A program made the position numbers and the translations under genes. The notes below the pieces were generated by a model, which saw only the letters and a list, made by a program, of their open reading frames with translations, did not search any database and was not told the DNA's origin. From BOG-1184 sp049514575 (GTDB taxonomy: Bacteria; Fibrobacterota; Chitinivibrionia; Chitinivibrionales; Chitinispirillaceae), in NCBI GenBank assembly GCA_049514575.1, contig JBEKUX010000006.1, positions 17,849 to 81,848 on the forward strand: a DNA stretch of 64,000 nucleotides, written 5' to 3'. Shown here piece after piece: positions 45,861 through 54,524 of the stretch (within the stretch, counting starts at the first letter, position 1; each line of letters opens with the position of its first letter).

Positions 45861-47039
45861 TTAAAGGATTCCAAGCGCCCGGTGCTTGGAAGCAATCGCA
45901 TCCGCAAGGCGGTCGAGCGCCGCGAAGTCCTTTTCGCGCGGATACCCCTTGCACATCAATGGTTCAAGCACTTCGACTTTCAGGTTTGGAATAGCGGCCG
46001 CGATCTGTTCCACGGTTCTGCCTGCCCAGCCGTAAGAACCGATGATCGAAGCGAATTTTGCTTTGGGCCGGAGCGCGTTGGCAAGGCTGACGGCGTACGC
46101 CACGGTCGGGTGCGGCCCCACATGTACCGTCGGCGTGCCGATTACGATGGTCGCGGCGTCGACCAGCGTAATGGCGAGCTTGCCGAGATCGGTGACGCTC
46201 AGGTCGAACTGGTGCACCGTTATTTTTCTCTCTGTCAATGCTGCCACCAGACGGTCGACCATCGCCCGCGTGCTGCCGTGCATGGAAATGTAGGGAATGA
46301 CCGCGATATTTTTAGGGGTATCGGAAATCCAGTCCTTGTAGGCGGAAACAATAAACTGCGGATCGCGGTGGACGGGGCCGTGACTCGGCGCGATCATCGC
46401 GATGGCGCGTTTTTCGATTTCGGCGATATTGGTGCGGATCGCGGCGCGGAACGGCATCATGATCTCCGCATAGTACCGCTTGGCGGCTTCATACACGCGT
46501 TCCTTGTCGTCGGAGTAGGCGTCGGACGTCGCGAGGTGCGACCCGAAGAAGTCACAGGTGAAAAGCACTTTGTCTTCTTTGCAATAAGTGCACATGGTTT
46601 CGGGCCAGTGGACCCACGGCGTATAAATGAACTCGAGCGTCTTGCCGCCGAGCGGGAGCGTTGCGCCGTTTTCCATGGCGCAGATCCGTTTTTCGTCCAC
46701 ACAGAGATGGTCGACAAGCATGGCTTTGCATTTGGTCGAGCAGACAAGAACGGCGCCCGGATATCTGGCAAGCACAGCCGGGATCGCGCCGGAGTGGTCC
46801 TGCTCGGCGTGATGGGCGATGACGTAATCTATTTTCTTGACTTCTGCTAGCTGTTCGAGGAGTTTACCTGGCATTGCCGCGTCAACCGTATCGAGTAAGG
46901 CGGTTTTTTCGTTGCCACGGACGAGATAGGCGTTATAGCTCGTCCCGTCAGGGAGCGGGATAAGCGAATCGAAAAGTCTCCGGTCCCAGTCGATGACCCC
47001 GAGTTTCCAGATGTTCGGTGCGATTTGAGGAAAATTCAT
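45861..47039 (-). CDS. flavodiiron protein (FprA family A-type flavoprotein)
   Basis: A 392-residue cytoplasmic protein. The N-terminal metallo-beta-lactamase domain has diiron ligands in HHAEQDHSG, a further His in the WVHWPETM region and APSHGPVHRDP. The C-terminal flavodoxin domain has the FMN loop SMHGSTRAMV and YGWAGRTVEQ. Such proteins reduce O2 to water or NO to N2O, protecting anaerobes or microaerophiles, which fits the oxygen-sensitive ThiH. AAAGGAG is upstream. Confidence 0.93.
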   Translation of the reverse strand: MNFPQIAPNIWKLGVIDWDRRLFDSLIPLPDGTSYNAYLVRGNEKTALLDTVDAAMPGKLLEQLAEVKKIDYVIAHHAEQDHSGAIPAVLARYPGAVLVCSTKCKAMLVDHLCVDEKRICAMENGATLPLGGKTLEFIYTPWVHWPETMCTYCKEDKVLFTCDFFGSHLATSDAYSDDKERVYEAAKRYYAEIMMPFRAAIRTNIAEIEKRAIAMIAPSHGPVHRDPQFIVSAYKDWISDTPKNIAVIPYISMHGSTRAMVDRLVAALTERKITVHQFDLSVTDLGKLAITLVDAATIVIGTPTVHVGPHPTVAYAVSLANALRPKAKFASIIGSYGWAGRTVEQIAAAIPNLKVEVLEPLMCKGYPREKDFAALDRLADAIASKHRALGIL

Positions 47040-47113
47040 GCTGCTGCTCCTTTTGTTATTCGTAAGATTATGTGTATTGATCTGATTTAAAAATCACGAT
47101 GTTTTTCCAAAGA

Positions 47114-47473
47114 TCAATCCTCAACAGTTTTTCTCTCTTTAAATACTTTCGATGCCAGCCAGCCGGTCAGACTCATTATAAGCCATCCGAGGATGGCGGA
47201 GAAAAGGCCGCTGATCTTGAAGCCGGGAAGAATCGCGGCAACCAGTATGAGCATCAGTCCGTTAATGACGAGCAGGAACAGGCCCAGCGTGACAAGGGTG
47301 ATCGGGAACGTCAGAAATACCAGTACCGGCCTGATTATCGCGTTCACGATGCCGAGCAGAAAGGCGGCGATAAGGAGGGTCATGAGAGTATCGATATGAA
47401 AGCCGGGTACTATATATGACGCCACGCCGAGACTGAGCGCACTGATCAATAGCCGGGCAAGAAATTTATCCAT
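47114..47473 (-). CDS. phage holin family (YvlD-like) membrane protein
   Basis: A 119-residue protein of four membrane helices with the family pattern ALSLGVASYIVPGFHID and LLGIVNAIIRPVLVFLTFPI. Despite the name, such proteins are usually chromosomal envelope proteins rather than phage lysis genes, and no phage genes are nearby. It ends with a charged cytoplasmic tail. Confidence 0.87.
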   Translation of the reverse strand: MDKFLARLLISALSLGVASYIVPGFHIDTLMTLLIAAFLLGIVNAIIRPVLVFLTFPITLVTLGLFLLVINGLMLILVAAILPGFKISGLFSAILGWLIMSLTGWLASKVFKERKTVED

Positions 47474-47482
47474 AGTTTTTCC

Positions 47483-47986
47483 TTATTCTCCTGATTGTGA
47501 AAACCATCTGTTGTCAGCCAACACCACCGAAGCCTCAATCTGCCGGTCAGGTATAGTCCAATATTTTTTCAGCAACTCGTTTTTCTCCTTTTCGGTTACC
47601 AGTGTAAACTCATTCTTCCGGTAGAACTCAATGGCCCACACGGCAGCTTTCCAGGTGCCTACCAGAAGCGGCCTGTTGGTGAGCTTTTTCAGATGGTTGA
47701 GCAGTCGTGTGCCGATTCCCCTGTTCCGCATTGTGGTCTTGACATAAGCGTGACGGAACAGCGTTACATCCTTCACGTTCTGTATACCCATGACACCGAC
47801 CAGAATATCGTCCACCGTACAGCCCCAGAAATTGACCCCCCGTGAGATTTCGGTCCGCAGCTCTTTAAGTCGCATATAAGGTTCGTGCCACCGGTCCGGC
47901 GGTATCACCCCTTTATATACAACGGCAGCGTCGTTAATTATGGAATAAATGATGTGCAGCTCCGAAGCGGCGCATTTTCTGATCAT
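47483..47986 (-). CDS. GNAT family N-acetyltransferase
   Basis: A 167-residue protein with a GNAT fold. The acetyl-CoA loop is TTMRNRGIGTRLLNHLKK (R-x-x-G-I-G), followed by EFYRKNEFTLVTEKEKNELL. The acceptor substrate is unknown. It starts just after the lipocalin stop (3 bp apart), so the two are probably co-transcribed, and it ends 9 bp before the holin-family gene start. Confidence 0.88.
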   Translation of the reverse strand: MIRKCAASELHIIYSIINDAAVVYKGVIPPDRWHEPYMRLKELRTEISRGVNFWGCTVDDILVGVMGIQNVKDVTLFRHAYVKTTMRNRGIGTRLLNHLKKLTNRPLLVGTWKAAVWAIEFYRKNEFTLVTEKEKNELLKKYWTIPDRQIEASVVLADNRWFSQSGE

Positions 47987-47989
47987 AGG

Positions 47990-48505
47990 CTACTGTTGCA
48001 GGGTCATTATCAGTTTAGAGGTGTCGTACCCGAGCGTCTTGGCGTTGTTCAGCAGTTGCTGCAGTACCACATTGTCGAGCTGCGGTTTCCTGCTGAGGAT
48101 CCAGAGATAGTTGGTCGAGCTGCCTGCAACCATAGAATACTGATAAGCGGAATCGAGGTCGACGATTATATAATCGGAGTAAAAAAACCAGAAGAACGAG
48201 ACTTTAAGATGCCCGATATTCTGCGCTGCGGCGAATTTTGCCTTGCCGTGCGCCACGGTTTCCCTGCCGTTCGACCTGATGCCGCGGTTCACCACAGACA
48301 CCTTCCCATCCTCGCGCAGACTATACGTGGCGGTCACGTTGTGCAAATCATTTTCAAACGAAACCGGCATGCGGGCGATCTCATACCAGGTGCCGAGGTA
48401 CTTTTCCAGGGAAAAGTTATCGACCGGCGTGAATTTCTGTGCACTGGCCTGACTCATAAGACCTGCGGCGAGAATGACGGCGAAAAATTGAATTCGTTCA
48501 CGCAT
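47990..48505 (-). CDS. blc: bacterial lipocalin (Blc-like)
   Basis: A 171-residue protein with a signal peptide (MRERIQFFAVILAAGLMSQASA) and the lipocalin signature YLGTWYEIARMPVSFEND, then NRGIRSNG and a C-terminal WILSRKPQL. No lipidation Cys is present, unlike E. coli Blc, so it should be soluble in the periplasm. It probably binds fatty acids or lysophospholipids. The strong AAGGAG ribosome site marks the start. Confidence 0.92.
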   Translation of the reverse strand: MRERIQFFAVILAAGLMSQASAQKFTPVDNFSLEKYLGTWYEIARMPVSFENDLHNVTATYSLREDGKVSVVNRGIRSNGRETVAHGKAKFAAAQNIGHLKVSFFWFFYSDYIIVDLDSAYQYSMVAGSSTNYLWILSRKPQLDNVVLQQLLNNAKTLGYDTSKLIMTLQQ

Positions 48506-48765
48506 CGGCGCTCCTTTTTACAGCTTTACAACATTAAAATACTATGTCGCCGGACTCTATAAATAACAGATTGCAATAAATGCCCATATACAGTGAAGAA
48601 AAAAGTTGCAGACGGAAATGCAGAAAATTAGTTTAAAAGAGTCCCGAAAACAGTGTTTTATTTAAGACGGGCAGGTGGTATTAATAATCCGAATTTGATG
48701 AATTTTCTGTTATCGTAGTTATTTAACGATTAAACAGCGCGTATGTTTTGGAAAAGGAGAAGCCA

Positions 48766-49197
48766 ATGAAACGGACGGCAATTTTTCAAGCGGCAACATG
48801 TATCACCGCAGGGAGCTTGATCATTTTATTCGCGGGCAACTGTGCAAAGACGATTTCAGGAAGTTCCGCACATACTGCTCAGGATGTTAAATATTACAAC
48901 GCAGCATCTGAGAAGGAACAGGCGGCCTATTTTGAAAAAGTGAAGGGCCATTTTCAGCAGATCGGCAGGCCGTTGAATGACGATCAGGTGCGGCAGCATA
49001 CCGCGTCAATTTTCATAGTAACTATTCCGCCAGCGGCTGAAGTCTACGACGATACGATCTATATGGGGAAGGCCAATGGCCAGCTCTATTTTACTCCCGG
49101 AAAACACAGGGTCATTTTGAGAAAAGGCGATCAGCAGAAGAGCAATGTCCTCGACTTCACAGAAGGCAAGAACCTTTCGATCGTGGTGAAACTCTGA
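48766..49197 (+). CDS. secreted protein with C-terminal PEGA-like domain
   Basis: A 143-residue protein. The N-terminal signal segment (AATCITAGSLIILFAGNC) ends in a non-canonical lipobox with Asn before Cys. The C-terminal 65 residues form a PEGA-like beta domain (TIPPAAEVYDDTIYMGKANG, YFTPGKHRVILRKGDQQ). The same fold ends the STAS/PEGA protein at 59904-61616. AAAGGAG lies upstream. PEGA domains often sit near peptidoglycan or S-layer structures, but the role here is unknown. Confidence 0.78.
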   Translation: MKRTAIFQAATCITAGSLIILFAGNCAKTISGSSAHTAQDVKYYNAASEKEQAAYFEKVKGHFQQIGRPLNDDQVRQHTASIFIVTIPPAAEVYDDTIYMGKANGQLYFTPGKHRVILRKGDQQKSNVLDFTEGKNLSIVVKL

Positions 49198-49236
49198 TTC
49201 CGGCCGCGTTTACGCCGGAAACCAGCCGCATCGTTC

Positions 49237-50265
49237 ATGACGCAAAAAATCTGGATTGATAACGCACGGATCATCTCCTGCTTTGCCGTGGTTTTTCTCC
49301 ACGTGGCGGGCAACATTGTGTATAACGGTCCGGGGTACGGACCCGTTGCGTGGTGGGCGGGCAATTTCTACAATGCATTTTCCCGGTGGAGCGTGCCTTT
49401 TTTCCTGATGATTACCGGAACGCTCCTGCTGGCGCCGGAAAAAAGCGACTCCGTGTCGTTTTTCTACCGGAAAAGGTTCCGCCGCATTCTTGTGCCGCTC
49501 ATTTTCTGGACAATGGTGTATTCGCTCATCAGGCTGTGGCCGCACTTCTGTGACCGCGGGGCGCTGGTTTCCGAGTCGATCAAACTGCTTCGGGACGTGC
49601 TGTCGGGAAATGTGTATTACCATCTCTGGTACGTCTATATGCTGGTCGGGCTTTACCTTTTTCTTCCGGTCGTGCGTTTCGTAGTCCGGGCCGCGCCGCC
49701 CAATGAACTTACATTGTTGTGCGGGGTGTGGTTCCTGATCGCCATTTTGACTATTGCGACTTATTCCTTTTCAGGTCCTGCGAAGTATTCGCTGTTTTTA
49801 GGAGGATTTTTCAGCTTTATGCCCTACTGCATAGCAGGCTATCTCGTGTCCGTTGGCCGGAACAAGACAAAATGGCAGTACCTGCTTCTGGGGGCCGGCG
49901 CCATGGGGATTTTGACGCTGCTCGGGAGTTATGCGTTACGCTGGGTGGATCATCCGGTGAAATATTACTTCTACAATTTCCTGAGCATTACCGTGGTGCC
50001 AATGTCGATCCTGCTTTTTATTGCGGCGTCCCGTTTTTCACGGCCAGTGCTGGGAGCGCGTTTCACCGGGCGGATTTCCGCCCTTACCTTCGGGATTTAT
50101 CTCGTCCATCCGGCAATCATGAAACTCCTTGATGCGGCCGGAATAAAAGTCACCATTATTACTCCTCTTCTCGGCATTCCGCTGGTTGCCTGTCTGGCAT
50201 TTTTCATTTCCTGCGGCATAACTGCCGTCATCACTTTCGTGCCGTACGCGCGCAGGACTATTTAA
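49237..50265 (+). CDS. acyltransferase family membrane protein (OafA/WecH type)
   Basis: A 342-residue protein with about ten membrane helices. The N-terminus IDNARIISCFAVVFLHVAG holds the conserved Arg and His of acyltransferase-3 enzymes, and FYRKRFRRILVPLIFWT is the next family motif. It probably O- or N-acetylates a surface polysaccharide or lipid-linked sugar. It is divergent from the gene that follows and shares no operon. Confidence 0.88.
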   Translation: MTQKIWIDNARIISCFAVVFLHVAGNIVYNGPGYGPVAWWAGNFYNAFSRWSVPFFLMITGTLLLAPEKSDSVSFFYRKRFRRILVPLIFWTMVYSLIRLWPHFCDRGALVSESIKLLRDVLSGNVYYHLWYVYMLVGLYLFLPVVRFVVRAAPPNELTLLCGVWFLIAILTIATYSFSGPAKYSLFLGGFFSFMPYCIAGYLVSVGRNKTKWQYLLLGAGAMGILTLLGSYALRWVDHPVKYYFYNFLSITVVPMSILLFIAASRFSRPVLGARFTGRISALTFGIYLVHPAIMKLLDAAGIKVTIITPLLGIPLVACLAFFISCGITAVITFVPYARRTI

Positions 50266-50297
50266 GTGCCGCTATTGCTAAATTATTGCTTGTAAAG

Positions 50298-51128
50298 CTA
50301 TCGTTGGTTTTTACCGGTTATTTCATATTCATACAGCACGGCATCGGTCACCCACTGCGGATCTTTATCGCTCCGGTACCATTTTCCGTTAATGTACACT
50401 GGCGGTATGAGCGATACTTCGGAAGAACCCGCTGTCCGGAAAGGTACCGGGGTCGTGTGCGCCATCATTTTATAGGGAAGGTCATTGTCCGCGATGCTCT
50501 TCGGATGTAATGTGTCGGTGATGTTCAGGTTCAACGCCGCATCGGCAGGAATCCTTTTTTTGTCAAGTTTTGCTATATAATCCCAGAACCCTGCAAACCT
50601 GACGATTTCCATGGAATCCAGCAATGATGAAAAGGGTATTGCGACCAGCCTGGCTTTTCCTTTTAACCTGCCGGCAGTGACTTCGCGGTACAGTTCGGTA
50701 AACGAATATTTACATAACGGGCACATATCGAAAACATACACCACCACGGTCACCCGTGCACGTGGGCTGCCGGCCACAGGCATATTTTTTATTGGAAGGA
50801 TGTTCTTTTTTTCAGAGGTCAGGCAATCGTATCGCAGCGCAAGATATTTCATGCAGGTATCAAAGCCAAATCCTTGTGCGACAAGGTAGCGTGTAAATCC
50901 GTCCAGATGAGCGGCTATTGCGCAGGAATGTTTTTTACCGCAATCAGCTATTGAAAGGGAACCGCACGAAGCAATAAGAAACGAACCTTCAATGGAGTCG
51001 AGTTCTTTCTGTTGAATAAGGGAGAGCGGTTTAACCGTGCGGTCAATCGCGTGAACGGTTATGGAATGCAACAGCAGGATCAGCGGAAAGGCGAAGTTTC
51101 TTAAAGATGAAGCATGATGGAGCCCCAC
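50298..51128 (-). CDS. secreted thioredoxin-fold protein with CPLC motif
   Basis: About 276 residues with a signal-like segment (FAFPLILLLHSITVHA) and a thioredoxin-type active site FDMCPLCKYSF. PPVYING supplies the cis-Pro region, as in DsbA/DsbG-like proteins. Several extra cysteines lie upstream. The frame is open to an ATG at 51179, but that stretch is encoded by hairpin repeat DNA; a GTG at 51126-51128 is a more credible start. It is probably a periplasmic disulfide or redox protein. Confidence 0.72.
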   Translation of the reverse strand: MGLHHASSLRNFAFPLILLLHSITVHAIDRTVKPLSLIQQKELDSIEGSFLIASCGSLSIADCGKKHSCAIAAHLDGFTRYLVAQGFGFDTCMKYLALRYDCLTSEKKNILPIKNMPVAGSPRARVTVVVYVFDMCPLCKYSFTELYREVTAGRLKGKARLVAIPFSSLLDSMEIVRFAGFWDYIAKLDKKRIPADAALNLNITDTLHPKSIADNDLPYKMMAHTTPVPFRTAGSSEVSLIPPVYINGKWYRSDKDPQWVTDAVLYEYEITGKNQR

Positions 51129-51182
51129 GGCCTTACGGCCGTGGTACCTACTATTGTTCGGCGGAATCCGCCGAAGCATTTC
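51119..51182. repeat. hairpin repeats upstream of the thioredoxin-fold gene
   Basis: Two GC-rich hairpins, CCACGGCCTTACGGCCGTGG at 51125-51144 and TTCGGCGGAATCCGCCGAA at 51157-51175, are of the same short kind as those at 44413 and 44530. They overlap the doubtful N-terminal extension of the gene at 50298-51128. Confidence 0.6.
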
Positions 51183-51324
51183 AAGAACCTGCCTTCGCTA
51201 AAGTTACGGCAGGTCCGTCCGACGCATTCATCCCCAGGCTTACGCCCGAGGTCTTCTGCATAGGCGGATAAAAGATGGTACCCGATGGTTTCATTTTGTT
51301 GAAAAATACTCTGTTTTAAAAAGG

Positions 51325-51354
51325 CTATGCACCACCTTTGACCGTGGTGCATAG
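51325..51354 (-). terminator. intrinsic terminator for the gene at 51397-51678
   Basis: A perfect hairpin (CTATGCACCAC...GTGGTGCATAG). On the minus strand it is followed by CCTTTTT, 43 bp past the stop of the small secreted protein gene. Confidence 0.8.
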
Positions 51355-51396
51355 GAAGACCAGATAACCATTATATACAAAAACTTGAGGCTATCG

Positions 51397-51678
51397 TTAC
51401 TTGCCCTCAACTTTTGCGCGGTATGCCATTGCCTTGCGGAGCTGAACGATTGCCTTGCGGCTTGCGGCGATTGCCGCGGCCTTGTGCCCGCCGAAATTAT
51501 GGGGAGCGGCTTCCATATAGGCGATCGCATCCTCGAGGTTTTTGATCGCGGCTTCAATGCGCGGGTGCTCGGACATTTCTTCCGCAACCGTGGCCCTTGA
51601 AACAGGCTGAGAGGAAGCCCCGGAGAGCGGGATGAGGCAGAGCGCAGCAACGACAACACAGAGTACCAGCTTTTTCAT
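51397..51678 (-). CDS. small secreted helical protein
   Basis: A 93-residue protein with a signal peptide (MKKLVLCVVVAALCLIPLSG) and a helical mature part (HPRIEAAIKNLEDAIAYMEA, FGGHKAAAIAASRKAIVQLR). The pattern recurs in many Gram-negative genomes as an uncharacterised small periplasmic family; I know no function for it. GGGAGG lies 8 bp before the ATG and an intrinsic terminator follows, so it is a stand-alone unit. Confidence 0.82.
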   Translation of the reverse strand: MKKLVLCVVVAALCLIPLSGASSQPVSRATVAEEMSEHPRIEAAIKNLEDAIAYMEAAPHNFGGHKAAAIAASRKAIVQLRKAMAYRAKVEGK

Positions 51679-51909
51679 AAAACCTCCCTGGAATAAGTGG
51701 TTTAAAGTATGGACCCCGTTGAATGTTCACGGGGAGGAACAGGCAAAGAATATAGGCATTTCCCTGCTATCTATGAGCAAAAAAGATGCCACGGCCAAAG
51801 ATTGAAAAACCCCGGTTTATCGACGATTGGCAGGGCCAGGGAGGGGAGACATGGCGTAAAACGTCAATAGTTGCTACTAAAAGGTCAAGAAATGCGACCT
51901 TACCCCCTT

Positions 51910-51998
51910 GTAGCGACGGAGTTAAGCAGCGAGGCCAGCTATAATAAATTTCCCACCAAATTATCTTCGCTGGCCGAGTCAGCACGACTTGTTAGAGC
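51910..51998 (-). repeat. attC-like site 1 (end of array)
   Basis: On the minus strand it begins GCTCTAACAAGTCGTGCTGA. The arms TCGGCCAGC and GCTGGCCTCG fold around a spacer, followed by CTGCTTAACTCCGTCGC. The outer core has decayed (GCTACAAG instead of GTTAGAGC), consistent with the array boundary. It is highly similar to the site at 53442-53535. Confidence 0.75.
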
Positions 51999-52018
51999 TT
52001 CTTTGATTTAATTATTTA

Positions 52019-52600
52019 TTACCAATTTCTTAATTTATAATCATCCCAATCATATTTCCCGTCTTTATTTACATCGTAGTAAGTACCATCCAAGGAACTG
52101 CTGTAATCTATTTCATTTTGAGGCGCACCAATTTGTCGTAAGACTTTTATTTGAAATGAAATACATTTTTTTTCTGCTTTAATCCCTATCCAAATAGTAT
52201 CCGGAACGGGTTCTCCATATTTCCGTTTATAATCAAGATATAATTTTGAATGAAAAGAATCATGAGCAATAGTGCTGGCACACCATGTGACAGAGTAATT
52301 TGATGTTTTAAGAGACATTTGATAAGTAGGCGGATTTTTATACGCAAACATTCCACTTCGTTCATTTTCTTCTATTTTTCCGATATATGTTTTTACGACT
52401 TGATATTCTTTAGGAGCTTTTTCGCATAGAAGTGTTAATGCTTTCGTAATCTGTCGTTTGAATTCAGTTGAACCGATAATAATAATTTCATTAGAATATT
52501 TTGATGATTTATTATCTGATCCAAGTTGAATGTGTTCTGGATTAGCAGCTACGCATGACAAAACGGATAATACATATAATATTGATATCAATAATTTCAT
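52019..52600 (-). CDS. cassette gene 3: secreted protein with EF-hand/dockerin-like end
   Basis: A 193-residue protein with a signal peptide (MKLLISILYVLSVLSCVAAN). Near the C-terminus DVNKDGKYDWDDYK has the spacing of a calcium-binding dockerin/EF-hand loop. The rest is unrecognised. It is AT-rich compared with chromosomal neighbours. It starts 10 bp downstream of attC-like core GTTAGAAC and its stop lies 20 bp before the next site. Confidence 0.72.
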   Translation of the reverse strand: MKLLISILYVLSVLSCVAANPEHIQLGSDNKSSKYSNEIIIIGSTEFKRQITKALTLLCEKAPKEYQVVKTYIGKIEENERSGMFAYKNPPTYQMSLKTSNYSVTWCASTIAHDSFHSKLYLDYKRKYGEPVPDTIWIGIKAEKKCISFQIKVLRQIGAPQNEIDYSSSLDGTYYDVNKDGKYDWDDYKLRNW

Positions 52601-52609
52601 TTTTATTTG

Positions 52610-52764
52610 TTCTAACAAGCTTAAGCGGCCATTAGGCCTTATCGGGAATAAACGATTTTATTCCTGAGAACGGCTGGGGCACAGGAGCCACGTAAGGCAC
52701 GGATTGTTTTACTCGATTTGAAAACCGAAGCTCCCACCAGACTGAAAATCGCTTGTTAAAAAGC
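52610..52764 (-). repeat. attC-like site 3 (long, divergent)
   Basis: On the minus strand it opens TTTTTAACAAGCG and closes CGCTTAAGCTTGTTAGAAC, so AACAAGC and GCTTGTT pair as the outer stem. About 150 bp of imperfect inverted sequence lies between, near the upper length limit of attC sites. It differs in sequence from the other two, as expected for cassettes of different origin. Confidence 0.6.
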
Positions 52765-52768
52765 GAAA

Positions 52769-53419
52769 TTATAAATAAATTGATAATCCCAAAATAGCAT
52801 TGTTGTCTGATATACTCCATGTATGTGTTCTACGCTCCGAGCCGGATTGAATTGTTATTAATTTATTGTAATAATAATTAACGTTCATATTATACTCTGT
52901 AAATAATGAAAAATGTTTACTAAATATCCACTCAATTCCTAATATGCCATTTACACCAATCCCAAATGAATTTGATCTGTTAGAATTGGTTCGATCTGGC
53001 AAACTGTCATAAGGGTTATATTTTTGATTATTTGTGTTATATTGAAATTGTTCACTAAGTAGTGGCCCAAAACCATAGTATAAATAAAAATTATTTCTGT
53101 TATAACAATAATTCAAATAAGTCGCATAAATACCTATAGACACTGCATCCGATTGTGCGGAATTTGAAGATTGGTCGCTTTTTATTGTATCTAAATCAGC
53201 ACTTGTGCTACCGGTAAGACTGACACCAATTCGAACTGCATCTTTAGAATTAAAATTACGCTTGTAACATATCATCCCTTGCAAAGAAGATACATTTATT
53301 AGGTTATTAATCCGTAATTGAAAAGAATGTTTCAGAGGGTGATAATAATCCAGAGAATCTGCATAAGAAAATGAGAATAAAAGAGTGGAAACAAAAATGC
53401 ACAAAATCAGCTTATTCAT
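52769..53419 (-). CDS. cassette gene 2: outer-membrane barrel-like protein
   Basis: A 216-residue protein with a signal peptide (MNKLILCIFVSTLLFSFSYA), alternating aromatic strands (NFYLYYGFGPLLSEQFQYN, FSLFTEYNMNVNYYYNK) and a C-terminal LGLSIYL ending in an aromatic-aliphatic strand, as outer-membrane barrels do. It is strongly AT-rich. No family was recognised. It lies between two attC-like sites. Confidence 0.75.
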   Translation of the reverse strand: MNKLILCIFVSTLLFSFSYADSLDYYHPLKHSFQLRINNLINVSSLQGMICYKRNFNSKDAVRIGVSLTGSTSADLDTIKSDQSSNSAQSDAVSIGIYATYLNYCYNRNNFYLYYGFGPLLSEQFQYNTNNQKYNPYDSLPDRTNSNRSNSFGIGVNGILGIEWIFSKHFSLFTEYNMNVNYYYNKLITIQSGSERRTHTWSISDNNAILGLSIYL

Positions 53420-53441
53420 TTTTTCTCCTTTTAATATGTTT

Positions 53442-53535
53442 GCTCTAAACGACGGAATTAAGCAGCTAGGCCAGCTATAATAACCTTAAAACCTAATGCC
53501 GTGGCTGGCCGAGTCAGCTTGAACGACTTATTCGC
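53442..53535 (-). repeat. attC-like site 2
   Basis: On the minus strand it reads GCGAATAAGTCGTTCAAGCT at the left and GCTGCTTAATTCCGTCG, TTTAGAGC at the right, with TCGGCCAGC/GCTGGCCTAG arms. The upstream gene's TAA lies inside its left end. Most positions match site 1, including ATTATAGCTGGCCT and CTGCTTAA, giving the repeated-attC pattern of an integron. Confidence 0.75.
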
Positions 53536-54061
53536 TTTTTATTCTTATTTTTACATGGCCATTAGATATTATTGGATGCATGAACCCTATAACCGCATCA
53601 TAGGTTGTATCTGAAACCGCACCTACAGGATAAAAAGCGAACGTTTTTGTGTCAAGTTTCTTCCATATTACTGTAGTTCCCATGTACATATCCGAACCAA
53701 ACATGAGTTGGCCCGTAGTATCATAGGTGGTAACATTTTCGAAAGTATAGATATGCATGTTATGATTAGTATCTTCTGCCCAAATTGTGTCAAAACACAT
53801 GGTATCATTCCTGCTCGGCGAAAATGATATACCTTTTAGTGAATCCTTTAAGTTAAATTGTAAATCTAATGTTGTCCAATTATTCATTGTAATCTCATTG
53901 GTAAAATATTCCGGGCATTTTCCTTGAGGATAATGGTTGTACCTGATTACAAACGCAAACCCATTTAAACAGGTAATGATAGATTCTTTTTCGATATTTG
54001 ATGTCGGGTTTGAACAGAATGCGAATAAAGATATTGCGATAAATAGCTTTTTTGATTTCAT
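53528..54061 (-). CDS. cassette gene 1: lipoprotein of unknown family
   Basis: A 177-residue lipoprotein (SLFAFCSN near the N-terminus). The mature part is rich in Asn, Thr and aromatic residues (IWAEDTNHNMHIYTFENVT) with no known motif. AT-rich. GGAGA ribosome site 6 bp before the ATG. Its stop codon forms part of attC-like site 2, typical of a cassette-encoded gene. Confidence 0.72.
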   Translation of the reverse strand: MKSKKLFIAISLFAFCSNPTSNIEKESIITCLNGFAFVIRYNHYPQGKCPEYFTNEITMNNWTTLDLQFNLKDSLKGISFSPSRNDTMCFDTIWAEDTNHNMHIYTFENVTTYDTTGQLMFGSDMYMGTTVIWKKLDTKTFAFYPVGAVSDTTYDAVIGFMHPIISNGHVKIRIKSE

Positions 54062-54269
54062 TCCGATCTCCTTTTATAAATATGCTCTAACAAGGTATTA
54101 TACAGTTTCTGCGAAATCTTCCTAATCATTCCCATTTTCGACAATTTCCCGACCTGATGTAAACTACCGTTTTGCAAGAAGCGTGTCAAATTTATTCTGA
54201 TAGAATTGGAACCGCGTGCTGTGGGAAAATCTGTCTGCAATGTTTCTTAATTATGCCGATTAAATAAAC

Positions 54270-54295
54270 GAGGCCGAGATATCACTCCCGGCCTC
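54270..54295 (-). terminator. intrinsic terminator after the DUF2934-like gene
   Basis: The hairpin GAGGCCG...CGGCCTC is followed on the minus strand by GTTTATTT. A close variant terminates the SUMF1 gene at 54806-54832; both share the flanking CCATCTTTCGTGGC segment. Confidence 0.7.
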
Positions 54296-54341
54296 TCCAT
54301 CTTTCGTGGCGTAATAGAAATATACAATTAGTCGATCACGC

Positions 54342-54524
54342 TCAGGAAATGCTGTACTTCCCCTTTATCTGCTTTTCAGCCTGCAACCAATCGGAAAGCG
54401 CATCTCCCGGCGTCTTGGTCTCCTGGCGTTTCAGAAAAATCCCCCTTGCCCGTTTCTCAACATCTGCTTTAAACCGTTCCACGGAAGGTGGAGAAACATT
54501 TGGTTTACCATTAACGTTTTGCAT
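54342..54524 (-). CDS. small DUF2934-like protein
   Basis: A 60-residue charged protein. The segment VEKRARGIFLKRQETKTPGD, then ALSDWLQAEKQIK, matches the DUF2934 pattern that ends in a W-L-x-A-E motif. The ribosome site GGAGAGG precedes the ATG. No function is known for this family. It stands between the cassette array and the SUMF1 gene. Confidence 0.7.
   Translation of the reverse strand: MQNVNGKPNVSPPSVERFKADVEKRARGIFLKRQETKTPGDALSDWLQAEKQIKGKYSIS

Larger units (their letters stand above)
51910..54098 (-). mobile_element. integron-like cassette array without integrase (CALIN)
   Basis: Three promoterless-looking, AT-rich single-gene units on the minus strand are separated by attC-like sites at 53442-53535, 52610-52764 and 51910-51998, with one further core GTTAGAGC at the upstream edge (54084-54091). 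Each gene begins just after a GTTAGAGC/GTTAGAAC-type core and ends at or just before the next site, as integron cassettes do. No tyrosine-recombinase integrase is in the window, so the array is either detached or continues outside it. Confidence 0.75.

Noticed and set aside
47114..47473. Prophage lysis gene
   Set aside because: The holin-family name is historical; the neighbours are chromosomal genes and no phage structural or integrase genes are present.
51910..53535. A CRISPR array from the repeated blocks
   Set aside because: There are only three unequal repeats, spaced by whole genes, with attC-like internal symmetry; no cas genes.
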